DNA of 64,000 nucleotides from Dysidea avara (Eukaryota; Porifera; Demospongiae; Dictyoceratida; Dysideidae), in the NCBI RefSeq assembly GCF_963678975.1, contig NC_089274.1:22467133-22531132 (forward strand), written 5' to 3'. The position numbers and the translations under genes were made by a program. The notes under the pieces are model-generated. The model did no database searches. It saw nothing but the letters and a program-made list of their open reading frames with translations, and was not told where the DNA came from. Position 1 is the stretch's first letter, and the number at the start of each line of letters is the position of its first letter. Below, in pieces: positions 56,401-61,222 of the stretch.

Positions 56401-58291
56401 GAGGAACAAGTTGATGGACAAGAAGTCACAGACTCGCAGAATGTACCATCAGAAGAAACCCAGCAAACAGAGTTATCTCCTGTTGGACAGAACTTACAAA
56501 TCATAGACTATGATGATGAGGAACTACCAGTTGGACCAAATGAAGCAGACACAGCAACAGCTATGCTGCCATCTGTAGTACCAAGTAGTAGATATCCTAG
56601 AAGAGAACATTGGCCACCTATCAGATTTAATGACTTTGTGGCACTAAATTGTGTTGAAGATGGGACATATTCTTAGAAGAGGGGGGATGGTGTAACAGTG
56701 ATGGACATGTACATGCACACATATACACATGCTTTGTAACAATCAACACATATAGGTACTGATAGCCTGTATAGGGATGCACATATTATTCTGTCCTTAA
56801 GACTGTGGAGTGTAGTGTGTCTAAGCGAGATCTTACTTTGTAACATTTTCTCTACAAAAGTTTAGGCCAGGCAAACTTGATTACTTGTTTCTCATCCACA
56901 AAAATTCATGCGGGCGGAAGGTCACTTTTCACTATTCATACTCCAAATCAAGCTGTCTGTTTTTTTTTAAATTTTTACTATAAAGGTTAACTAAAGCCTT
57001 TTAAGAGCTAATACTTGCATTTTACCACCGTTTCTGAGGTGAAGTGACATTTGTTGTACTGAAAAATGATATAGCCAGCCTTCTTAGCATCAAATACGTG
57101 TGCACGTGGTTGATAACAGCAATAATGAAATTAGGGATGCGAGCAGAGATGAAACAATTAATCAAGTTTGCCTGGCCTTATGTGAGAGTTTACAAAAGGT
57201 GCCAATGGAACTGTAGCAAACTGTAGGTGAGTAAGCGTGTAATTGTATAATAATAAGAGATGATATAGTGCTGGCAGTCATGTGCATCAAAAACTTAGAC
57301 AAAAACCTAAGAAAGCAAAAAAAAAAAAATTTGCTGAGCTGAGACTTGAACCCAGGCCTCCATCTCATAGTGCCTATTCATAACCACTGTACCACCAGTG
57401 CTGCAGCTACCAAACTACTGGCCTTAATTTGTACCTTATAAATGTCCAACTGAAGTGACTTCTATAACAGAGTGATTAATGATTGGAACAGTTTACCTAC
57501 CTCTGTGGTAGAAAGTACTTCAATTAACACTTTTCAATGATCGCTGTTAGATAATTATTTTAGATTTACTTTTGTATAATGCATTGATCGGGTATACAGG
57601 CTTTGCCTTTACCCGTATTTAATCATAATCATAAATTAGAGTGAAGAAGAAACCGGCAAAATTGAACCGAGCCTAACCCTAACTACTTTTCGTGTGCCTA
57701 AAGTGCAAGACCCGAGGCAAACCATAGGCGATTCTAAGGGGGGGCCAGGGGGGGCCAAGGCCCCCCTGTTAAAAAATAACTTTTAAAAAATCTTGGGGAA
57801 AAGTTGCTGTATAGATTGGCATTGTTATTTTTAGCATTTTTCATGTTTTTAGAACAAATTTTAGGCTGTTTTCAAGCCTTTAAATTGCAAAAATCCTGCA
57901 GCTTCTGGGGGTTGCACCCCCAGACCCCCCTGAAAATTCTACTTTATGCTATAGCCAAACAACAATAGTTATGCTGTTCCCTACTGGGCCCCCCCTGTAG
58001 GTCAGGTCTAGAATCGCCACTGAGGCAAACTACTGGTCGTCGCGTGCCCTATAGTCGAATGCTCGGGGAATATTGGACGCTATCTCGCCTTCATACAACT
58101 GGTGTGTTTGATAGTCCAGTTAAATCAGTGATGGACCCGAGGATGGACCAGTGCCGGTAAAATAGCCGTTCAGGTTCATAACCGGTGCCCTCTATAATCA
58201 ATATGGCTATGCTTTTATATATATACTTACCACATAACGTGTATATCCAGTTAGGACAGCAGTTGTAGCAGTACGTCAGACAGTTTCCCAT
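31409..58291 (-). CDS. TAB1-like PP2C-domain protein, copy C (five exons, 457 aa predicted)
   Basis: Exons on the minus strand: 58231-58291, 44802-45076, 40043-40372, 39528-39898, 31409-31745. Phases are 1, 0, 0, 2 as in copy A and the total is 1374 nt, exactly 458 codons. The protein starts MGNCLTYCYNCC (myristoylation plus cysteines), has a 91-residue D/Q/P/T-rich linker, then the PP2C domain: NERYALHAP...NEDDF, CVLDGHDGRNAV, ISGGCTAVIAV, VANVGDSRAVL, SEDHGVENEAE, NTRSIGDY, LILMTDGVYKTLEAV, DDMTLVI. It stops a few residues later with no TAK1-binding tail. Intron 1 is 13 kb (minisatellite, MITEs, gypsy element) and intron 4 is 7.8 kb (hAT relic). The three PP2C exons are secure; pairing with the distant start exon rests on phase and on 5' sequence shared with copy A, and that exon could belong to another paralogue. 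Confidence 0.7.
31746..32334. other. Copy C intron 4, 3' end: nothing recognised
   Basis: AT-rich, no exon. It borders a tetranucleotide repeat. Confidence 0.5.
32335..32493. repeat. (GATA/GACA)n microsatellite
   Basis: Long run of AGAC and AGAT units. Its reverse strand reads CLSV over and over, which is not a protein. Confidence 0.95.
32644..32916 (-). pseudogene. Retroelement-like fragment with a nuclease-type RPD...FELKCP motif
   Basis: A 90-codon frame containing FRPDIVIYN, LLLFELKCPLDSNHH and SKLEYQQILVE. The D...ExK spacing is that of PD-(D/E)xK nucleases, and similar RPDIVVYN...LELTVP...KLEYLQL segments follow the CCHH zinc motif in invertebrate RT-containing ORFs. It has no start, no catalytic RT and no obvious introns, so it is a relic. 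The family call rests on motif memory. Confidence 0.45.
33314..33530. mobile_element. Truncated relative of the MULE-like MITE
   Basis: TACTGCCGACCCTTTTACGC and AAAAGGGTCTGGCCACAACC match the left end of the element at 14000-14796. A single inverted segment of its internal unit follows (ACCATAGACACTATTGTCC). The right TIR is missing. Confidence 0.75.
33531..34492. other. Intron sequence without a recognised gene
   Basis: A 94-codon frame at 33567-33851 and a 114-codon frame at 33868-34212 have ordinary composition but no domain I recognise and no splice context. Confidence 0.4.
34493..35225 (-). repeat. tRNA-headed repeat (SINE-like), reverse copy
   Basis: Reverse complement of the family at 29030. 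A-box at 35197-35207 (TGGTTCAGTGG), degenerate B-box at 35160-35170, ACTCTAATAGAAC at 35108, and a tail hairpin at about 34494-34510. A (TA)n run at 34686-34720 interrupts the body. Confidence 0.7.
35226..36322. other. Intron sequence without a recognised gene
   Basis: No exon supported. It lies directly 3' of the hAT relic and may include its unrecognised flank. Confidence 0.4.
36323..38518 (-). pseudogene. hAT-type transposase (ZNF862-like), inactivated by two in-frame stops
   Basis: A single frame of 732 codons on the minus strand, broken by TAG at 37778-37780 and TGA at 36716-36718 with no frameshift. The N-terminus has a zinc-finger-like CRECRAAG...YLRRHADSSDH (TTF/BED-type). Next come FSLLLDESNDI (first catalytic Asp region), MFTSDGASVMLGCSNGV (second), FHCVAHREAL, and near the C-terminus YPSSTSEVERGFS with FRNRLSVCHLDQLLRLRLN, the hAT dimerisation region containing the catalytic Glu. 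This order is that of hAT transposases and of domesticated ZNF862/KIAA1586-like proteins. No terminal inverted repeats were found by eye. It sits in intron 4 of copy C on the same strand. Confidence 0.85.
38519..39280. other. Upstream flank of the hAT relic
   Basis: Repeated GGCGC motifs (TTGGCGCTAATAAATTC, CTGGCGCTAAG, AGCGCCAATGGCGC) near 38763-38890 look like a small inverted-repeat element whose ends are not defined. Confidence 0.4.
39281..39490. repeat. Fold-back element (GTCCACTAG family)
   Basis: Palindromic copy with AAACAAGGGAGGTCACCTAC and its complement, ending 38 nt from copy C exon 4 inside intron 4. Confidence 0.75.
39528..39898 (-). CDS. Copy C exon 4: PP2C core
   Basis: 371 nt, the same length as in copy A. 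Acceptor CATGTAG, donor ATCTG|GTGAGG. Encodes VANVGDSRAVL and NTRSIGDYSIKGGYKDVDV. Confidence 0.9.
40043..40372 (-). CDS. Copy C exon 3: PP2C N-terminal third
   Basis: 330 nt, phase 0, acceptor TATTTCAG, donor CCAAG|GTGAAT. Carries CVLDGHDGRNAVEFVKKYL. Confidence 0.87.
40373..40796. other. Intron 2 of copy C, near exon 3
   Basis: AT-rich, no feature supported. Confidence 0.5.
40797..41006. repeat. Fold-back element (AACAGCCAAGCTGT family), copy 3
   Basis: ATATCTAAACCAAA at the left and TTTGATTTAGATAT at the right, with GATGTGACATCAAAGGTA against TACCTTTGATATTACATC. Shorter and more decayed than the copy at 46250. Confidence 0.7.
41007..42454. other. Gene-free stretch
   Basis: G-runs near 41137 and 41474 recall hAT-MITE ends (GGGGGCTCCCC). 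From 42060 to 42440 there is a diffuse TTTAGTT / GTTTTAGT repeat. No coding signal. Confidence 0.45.
42455..42960. mobile_element. MITE with about 60-bp TIRs (TTTTCAGAATCCGAAAAC)
   Basis: 506 bp. The left end TTTTCAGAATCCGAAAACAC pairs with the right end GTTTTCAGATTCTTCTGAAAA allowing an indel, and further in CCATTACGTCTGA with TCAAACGTAATGG. It holds an 89-codon frame (42513-42782) of no known family. No target duplication is evident. Confidence 0.65.
42961..43881. other. Gene-free stretch in intron 2 of copy C
   Basis: A minus frame at 43206-43442 contains cysteines but no domain I recognise. Confidence 0.4.
43882..44540. mobile_element. Second, right-truncated copy of the long-TIR element
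   Basis: Starts GGGGTAAGTAGAATTCTAGG and continues with the left arm and interior of the element at 3906-5435, including ACACTCTAATAGAGCTGTCAC, the ATTGATGG run and GACCAAGGACAATAT. The far inverted arm is reduced to TCAATCCACAGGC. Confidence 0.65.
44802..45076 (-). CDS. Copy C exon 2 (D/Q/P-rich linker)
   Basis: 275 nt, acceptor TTTTCTAG, donor GTCAGT. Encodes acidic repeats such as KPVTDQDEPTGPLEPPDQDE; likely disordered. Confidence 0.62.
45077..46079. other. Start of copy C intron 1
   Basis: A plus-strand 68-codon frame at 45484-45690 starts MSEEDEGVSL and includes a hydrophobic stretch; no family recognised and no clear splice pattern, so it is not called. Confidence 0.4.
46080..46249. 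repeat. Fold-back element (GTCCACTAG family), decayed copy
   Basis: GGATTAGGGATCAAAGAAC, AGTAGTGAAACAAGGGAA and CGTCCATTAGTATATCTA are recognisable. Confidence 0.6.
46250..46568. repeat. Fold-back element (AACAGCCAAGCTGT family), copy 2
   Basis: Arms of about 150 bp, from TATCTAAACCAAAACAGCC to GGCTGTTTTCGTTTAGATA. Inner arms pair at AATTCAGGTGAATTTGTG / CACCAAATTCACCTGAA. The best preserved of the three copies. Confidence 0.88.
46791..49090. repeat. 31-bp minisatellite (TTTCTAGCTGAACTCTCTACA), interrupted
   Basis: Dozens of units of about 30-31 bp with the core GCTGAACTCTCTACAGGGTG followed by ATTTGTTTGTA or ACTTGTTTCTA. Units vary and some are merged or truncated. A hAT MITE (47913-48284) splits the array. 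Confidence 0.92.
47913..48284. mobile_element. hAT-type MITE inserted in the minisatellite, 8-bp TSD
   Basis: Ends CAGGGCCGCCCACAGG and TCTGGGCAGCCCTG. A perfect 8-bp duplication TGTACAAG lies at 47905-47912 and 48285-48292. The interior includes GGGGCCCCA tracts and an ACTCTAATAGAGCAGTCAG motif. Confidence 0.92.
49100..49919 (+). repeat. tRNA-headed repeat family, headless copy
   Basis: Begins near CTATTAGAGTATCTCGATCTC (49131 on) without the tRNA-like head, contains the shared TGCAAAGTGTGCGAAAAGAA segment, and ends with ACACTACCGTGTGTCTTGAT. Confidence 0.65.
49918..50030. repeat. Half copy of the GTCCACTAG fold-back family
   Basis: CTTTGATCCCTAATCCAACTT and CCCTTGTTTCACTAC match one arm. 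Confidence 0.55.
50049..50515. mobile_element. MITE with TACCATATTTACTTGG ends
   Basis: 467 bp. TIRs TACCATATTTACTTGGTTAA and TTAACCAAGTAAATACGGTA, with GCCGCACCTTAAATAG and CCGCGGCATTT beside them. No ORF. Confidence 0.85.
50869..51030 (-). CDS. Possible terminal exon of an unrecognised gene
   Basis: A minus frame reading ...LKPLSGMRSNMQS...VVHPDGELEQTQHIALAVIRSFSSPYVA and a stop, with a possible acceptor CACCTAG near 51029. Composition is protein-like, but no family is recognised and no upstream exon is visible before the gypsy insertion. Confidence 0.22.
51301..51460 (+). mobile_element. Ty3/gypsy 5' LTR
   Basis: 160 bp, starts TGTAATAGTGATGG and ends ...CTTTGTACCA. It matches the 3' LTR with a few substitutions and two small indels. 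A 4-bp flank TTTT (51297-51300) is repeated after the 3' LTR. Confidence 0.85.
51461..51479 (+). other. Candidate primer-binding site
   Basis: GTGGCGTAGTCGGCAGGAT directly follows the 5' LTR and includes TGG, as expected for pairing with a tRNA CCA end. The tRNA was not identified. Confidence 0.5.
51682..52659 (+). pseudogene. gypsy gag with zinc knuckle and start of protease
   Basis: 325 codons; the real start may be the ATG of MAQGKRPQ at about 51721. The N-terminal two thirds resemble retrotransposon Gag (LPKKFDGTG, FDWVSNFE, EKREKQDTEDWADYGDDL). A CCHC knuckle CHKCKQPGHYARFC lies at about residues 248-261, and a protease active site FLVDTGAGVSLL at about 299-310. The frame then stops 50 bases on, because a one-base shift separates it from the next frame. 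Such a shift inside the protease is more likely a mutation than programmed. Confidence 0.85.
52623..53951 (+). pseudogene. gypsy protease remainder and reverse transcriptase, 5' part of pol
   Basis: 442 codons. Residues 1-80 finish the protease (GILGMDFLEG). After a variable linker, RT motifs follow from about residue 295: SPWASPIVLVKKKDGSTRFC, DYRKVN, LDLKSGYWQ, FNVMPFGLCNAPATFQ and the catalytic YIDDIIVV at about 415-422. The frame ends at TGA by a shift near 53950, before the RT thumb region. Confidence 0.9.
53948..54825 (+). pseudogene. gypsy RT connection and RNase H, broken
   Basis: 53948-54226 continues RT (LGHVIS, FLGFSNYYRRFVKDFA). After a shift near 54215 another frame carries RNase H: IIDTDASDTGIGAVLSQ, RKELLAVI, QTDHGALTWL, NADALSRLP. 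A TAG lies in this frame at about 54271. The C-terminal side is cut by the MITE at 54826. Confidence 0.85.
54826..55216. mobile_element. MITE, TAGTATGT family, inserted in gypsy pol
   Basis: 391 bp. TIRs TAGTATGTTCACGTTGAGCT and AGCTCAACGTGAACATACTA, with an apparent TA target duplication (54824-54825, 55217-55218), as for Tc1/mariner-type elements. Same family as 1263-1632. The pol reading resumes right after it. Confidence 0.9.
55219..56414 (+). pseudogene. gypsy integrase
   Basis: Open from 55281 (377 codons). An HHCC zinc region (HEGVASGHLG...CQTCATC) is followed by the catalytic core with AVDLVG, SDQGRQFES and GLVERFNR (D, D, E), then a C-terminal WSGPYKVVKKL module. The frame ends at 56414. 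An acidic tail (EEQVDGQEVTDSQN...) is read in another frame from about 56399 to TAG at 56676, so a shift probably separates it. Confidence 0.88.
56676..56690 (+). other. Polypurine tract
   Basis: GAAGAGGGGGGATGG lies immediately before the 3' LTR. Confidence 0.75.
56691..56845 (+). mobile_element. Ty3/gypsy 3' LTR
   Basis: 155 bp, TGTAACAGTGATGG to CTTTGTAACA, followed by TTTT (56846-56849), which matches the base run before the 5' LTR. Confidence 0.87.
56850..57342. other. Copy C intron 1 distal to the gypsy element
   Basis: Partly similar to the stretch near 6880-7030 (TCATCCACAAAAATTCATGCG); no gene seen. Confidence 0.35.
57317..57425 (-). repeat. tRNA-like SINE head, second type
   Basis: On the minus strand a consensus A-box TGGTACAGTGG (57384-57394) and B-box GGGTTCAAGTC (57343-57353), then a T-run, which would end Pol III transcription. 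It is too divergent to be a functional tRNA. Confidence 0.55.
57426..57722. other. Gene-free stretch
   Basis: Near 57470-57620 there is a short segment reading like a LINE 3' end with TTTGCCTTTACCCGTA; it is not assigned. Confidence 0.3.
57723..58022. mobile_element. hAT-type MITE with 8-bp TSD
   Basis: 300 bp. CATAGGCGATTCTAAG at the left and TCTAGAATCGCCACTG at the right. A perfect 8-bp duplication AGGCAAAC lies at 57715-57722 and 58023-58030. GGGGGGCC / GGCCCCCC tracts and CTTCTGGGGGTTGCACCCCC lie inside. Confidence 0.92.
58231..58291 (-). CDS. Copy C exon 1 (MGNCLTYCYNCC... start)
   Basis: ATG at 58291, 20 codons plus one base, donor TGTG|GTAAGTAT. Gly2 and Cys4, Cys8, Cys11 and Cys12 suggest dual lipidation. 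The conserved 5' motif lies about 56 nt upstream. Confidence 0.5.
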
Positions 58292-58346
58292 GCTTCTCGA
58301 TTCTAAGCCGGTGTAAACTTATGGCTATTAAATGCGTGTTGATCAA

Positions 58347-58372
58347 GAACGCCACCAAAATAAATTATTATA
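58347..58372 (-). promoter_or_regulatory. Conserved 5' motif upstream of copy C exon 1
   Basis: Minus strand ATAATAATTTATTTTGGTGG followed by CGTTC, differing by one base from the motif 5' of copy A. Confidence 0.5.
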
Positions 58373-58552
58373 GACCTATAGACCTTATTCACTGAATTAA
58401 TTTTGAGGCGCTCGTAATTATAACTATAGCGTTTATAGCTGTTGCGAAGGCGTTGCGAAGCAGAATAATCCGCCTGAAGTTTGCAACATTTCAGGCGGAT
58501 TATTGTCCGCCATTTTGAGTTCTTAAAGCCATTTAGCGTATGAATACATTTC

Positions 58553-58724
58553 ATGGGGAAGAAATGCTGCGCCCCGGATTGCAACCGAGAATTTTCTAAG
58601 GGCTGTGGAATTTCATTCTATAAGTTTCCAGGTGATACTAACCGAAGAAGACGATGGATATCCGCTCGTAAAGACTGGTTGCCAACCAAACATTCATGGC
58701 TTTGCGGTGGCCACTTCATTACGG
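58553..58724 (+). CDS. THAP-domain exon
   Basis: From ATG, 57 codons and one base to a donor ACGG|GTATTG. The peptide shows a THAP C2CH zinc finger: CAPDC, ISFYKFPGD, RRRRWISA, W in KDWLPTKHSWLC and CGGHF, with the Cys/His ligands in the expected order. The final AVPT-like box would be in a later exon that I cannot place. THAP domains bind DNA and occur in P-element and Kolobok-type transposases as well as host factors. It lies 262 bp from copy C exon 1, in divergent orientation. Confidence 0.75.
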
Positions 58725-58928
58725 GTATTGTTTTCACTCTAATAGAGCACAGACAAAATGGTTCCCAATACACTCTAATAGAGCGTACACCCACTTTGTT
58801 GTAATGCAACGGTCACTTGCAATGCTTTAAGCAGATTAATTTTATGTGTTGATACTGTACACAGTGTGCTGGTTGCAACGTTTTACATTTAACGACACTG
58901 ACATAAATTTGCAGATTAAACTATGTAC

Positions 58929-59148
58929 CTTTTTTTGTTACAGTTGGTGCTAACCACTGGCAAGGTTCAGAAGTACAGGAAGTTTCATCTCGTAGTCTCA
59001 CCCCAGCCATCACTGCATATAGTGTAGCAGCTACATGGGAGCATGCCTCGCCTGCACCATTACAGTGAGCACAGATGATTGTTCCATCCAGTTTAATGCC
59101 AAGCCATGGTCTCAATGGTGGACTGTTCATACACTGGCTATGTTTAAC
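58929..59148 (-). CDS. SWIM-type zinc-finger exon
   Basis: 220 nt between an acceptor (ATTTAAAG) and a donor (AAAAAAG|GTACAT). Encodes VKHSQCMNSPPLRPWLGIK, then ICAHCNGAGEACSHVAATLYAV and TSCTSEPCQWL. C-x-x-C...C-x-H is a SWIM motif, and the segment matches a family of invertebrate proteins with a SWIM domain ahead of a YqaJ-like nuclease. It continues the exon at 59831. No downstream nuclease exon is visible. Confidence 0.7.
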
Positions 59149-59830
59149 CTTTAAATATAAAAAGTATATAGCTATAGCTAGCTGTATAGCTACTGAATGG
59201 GTATATACACTGTGACACATGCAAATGTAACACTATACTACAGAGAGGAAGCAAGTTTCCAGAATTAGGGCATACCTATCTTCTAATATATAGAACAATC
59301 AGGCCATCAGTGCACAATAATATTGTACATGTACATGTAGTTCCACTAATATAGATGGCCAATATGGGGCAGGCAGACTGCATGGTTTACCTGAATCTAT
59401 AGGCTGTGCATGTTTGGTTGTATGTAACTTATGCATTAAAAATATTTGCACAGCCTGCATGCAACTCAGGTTATTAAAGGTAGCACGTGCCGTCGTTAGC
59501 ATGTGCATAGGGTTCACTTAGCAGTCATTTTCTGTGTTTGCCTTTTTTGTTTGTGTGTGCTTTTGTATCATTAATTTTGTACTGTTGTCTCCAGTAGATC
59601 TGCTGACTACTGTGAGGATAAATTTTACGAATCACTGAAGACACAGGTGTCATTTTGAAAAAAAAAATCTTCCTGTGATTTTGTGTTTTGTATTGTTTTT
59701 GTTTTACATAGCTATGTGTGCTCCAGGGGCTAGGGAAGAAAGGCTCTTCCGGCTACTCTAGTGTGAGGAAAAATCAACCATAACACAGAGTGCAAAACTC
59801 TAGACTAGTCACTGATCGAGTACTGTATAC

Positions 59831-60110
59831 CTTTGCTGTCATAAGGAGCGAGTTCTCGTTAACCTTAGTAATCAGCACATCTTCGACGAATCCAGCCACG
59901 AAGTATGCCCATGCTTCTGTACTTTTGTAACCTTTCAACTCTTCCATCGTGTATGGGCTAGGTGAATTTATAAGGTACACACAAATATCCGGCGATTCTA
60001 CTTTGGGCCATAGAGCCCTCGAAGGCGACCAGTGGTCTCGTGGCAGAAGATATGGGTCTTCTTTCAATCCAATCAATTGAAGCTTCTCTTGGTATCGCCA
60101 AGAGAATAAT
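59831..60110 (-). CDS. N-terminal exon of the SWIM/YqaJ-type family
   Basis: Reads KLQLIGLKEDPYLLP, then SPDICVYLINSPSPYTMEEL and KSTEAWAYFVAGFVEDV, ending NENSLLMTAK at the donor AAG|GTATAC, so joining to the exon at 59148 restores AK-VKHSQ, as in the family. The 5' edge is not defined: no ATG, and a stop lies just upstream at about 60115. The gene may be truncated. Confidence 0.65.
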
Positions 60111-60359
60111 TGCAATTAGTCAAGTGACAATCTACCAGAATTTAAAAAAAAGATTTTAACTACCAGGTATACATAATATGCAGTCCCATGGTTAACAGGC
60201 TATTGAGAGTTCTGTTTACTTCTTTAATTTGTCAGCATTTCATTTTGCTCATTATAACTACGCTGTTAATATATGACTGATCCATGTTGTCATTATTGTT
60301 ATACTATTTTCACATTTAAAAACAAACTACTAAAATACATAGTATTGTTATAACAACTA

Positions 60360-60559
60360 NNNNNNNNNNNNNNNNNNNNNNNNNNNNNNNNNNNNNNNNN
60401 NNNNNNNNNNNNNNNNNNNNNNNNNNNNNNNNNNNNNNNNNNNNNNNNNNNNNNNNNNNNNNNNNNNNNNNNNNNNNNNNNNNNNNNNNNNNNNNNNNNN
60501 NNNNNNNNNNNNNNNNNNNNNNNNNNNNNNNNNNNNNNNNNNNNNNNNNNNNNNNNNNN
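60360..60559. other. Assembly gap (200 N)
   Basis: Undetermined bases. Frames crossing it are meaningless. Confidence 1.
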
Positions 60560-60614
60560 TGAGATCTAGCTGACGGAAAAGCAATCCAGCCGAGACGATC
60601 CAACCCACCCAGAC

Positions 60615-61036
60615 TAGTGATGTGCGATATATCGAAAAATATCGATTTCGCGATAATTTTGTCGATATAGTTATCGTATCGATTTTCGATACTGCTTTAG
60701 CAGATTTCGATAAATATCGAAATGGTAATATTTTTCGATAATTATCAAAGAATATTTTGATAAATCTACAGCATTTAGTGTGTGATTGCTCAATCATGCT
60801 AGAAATGAAGGTTGGTTTTGTTCTATCTAACCACTTTAAAGACTTGTCTACCAGTTATTATTAGTTTTGTGCAATAGTTTTGTGTGTAAATTGTATTTCA
60901 AGCATATTTATAAATATCAGCCGCTCACGCAATTACACCACCCACACAATCGAAAATCGTATCAAAATTTCGATATTTACCCTAATATCGTATCGATATC
61001 ATATTGAAATAAAAATCCTGATATCGCACACCACTA
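60615..61036. mobile_element. hAT-type MITE (ATCGATAT-rich) with 8-bp TSD
   Basis: 422 bp. TAGTGATGTGCGATATATCG at the left and ATATCGCACACCACTA at the right. A perfect 8-bp duplication ACCCAGAC lies at 60607-60614 and 61037-61044. It separates two halves of a possible reading frame. Confidence 0.92.
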
Positions 61037-61044
61037 ACCCAGAC

Positions 61045-61222
61045 TGAGCAGACGTCACGCCTCCGTATAACTGGAACCCCCGCAAGCCCGGAACCTCAAG
61101 ACAGCACCGACGAGGAGGATATAGAAAACGAAGACTTCGGTAAGGTAGGCGGGGGTAACTTCGTGAATACTTTGCTTTTTCGTTTATAACTTTCGATCTA
61201 CTGAATCGATTTTAACCAAAGT
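61045..61222. other. Flank of the MITE and the palindrome
   Basis: Plus-strand frame EPQDSTDEEDIENEDF followed by CG|GTAAGG looks like an exon end; see findings. Confidence 0.35.

Larger units (their letters stand above)
51301..56845 (+). mobile_element. Ty3/gypsy LTR retrotransposon, nearly full length, inactivated
   Basis: Order: 5' LTR, tRNA-binding site, gag with a CCHC knuckle, protease, reverse transcriptase, RNase H, integrase, polypurine tract, 3' LTR. RT-RH-IN order is that of Metaviridae. Coding frames are broken by frameshifts at about 52620, 53950, 54215 and 56400, by a stop near 54270, and by a MITE at 54826-55216, so it cannot act on its own. It lies in intron 1 of copy C, antisense to that gene. 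LTRs are unusually short, about 155-160 bp, and differ at few sites. Confidence 0.92.

Noticed and set aside
60316..60797. Frames crossing the run of N
   Set aside because: They exist only because undetermined bases are treated as open.
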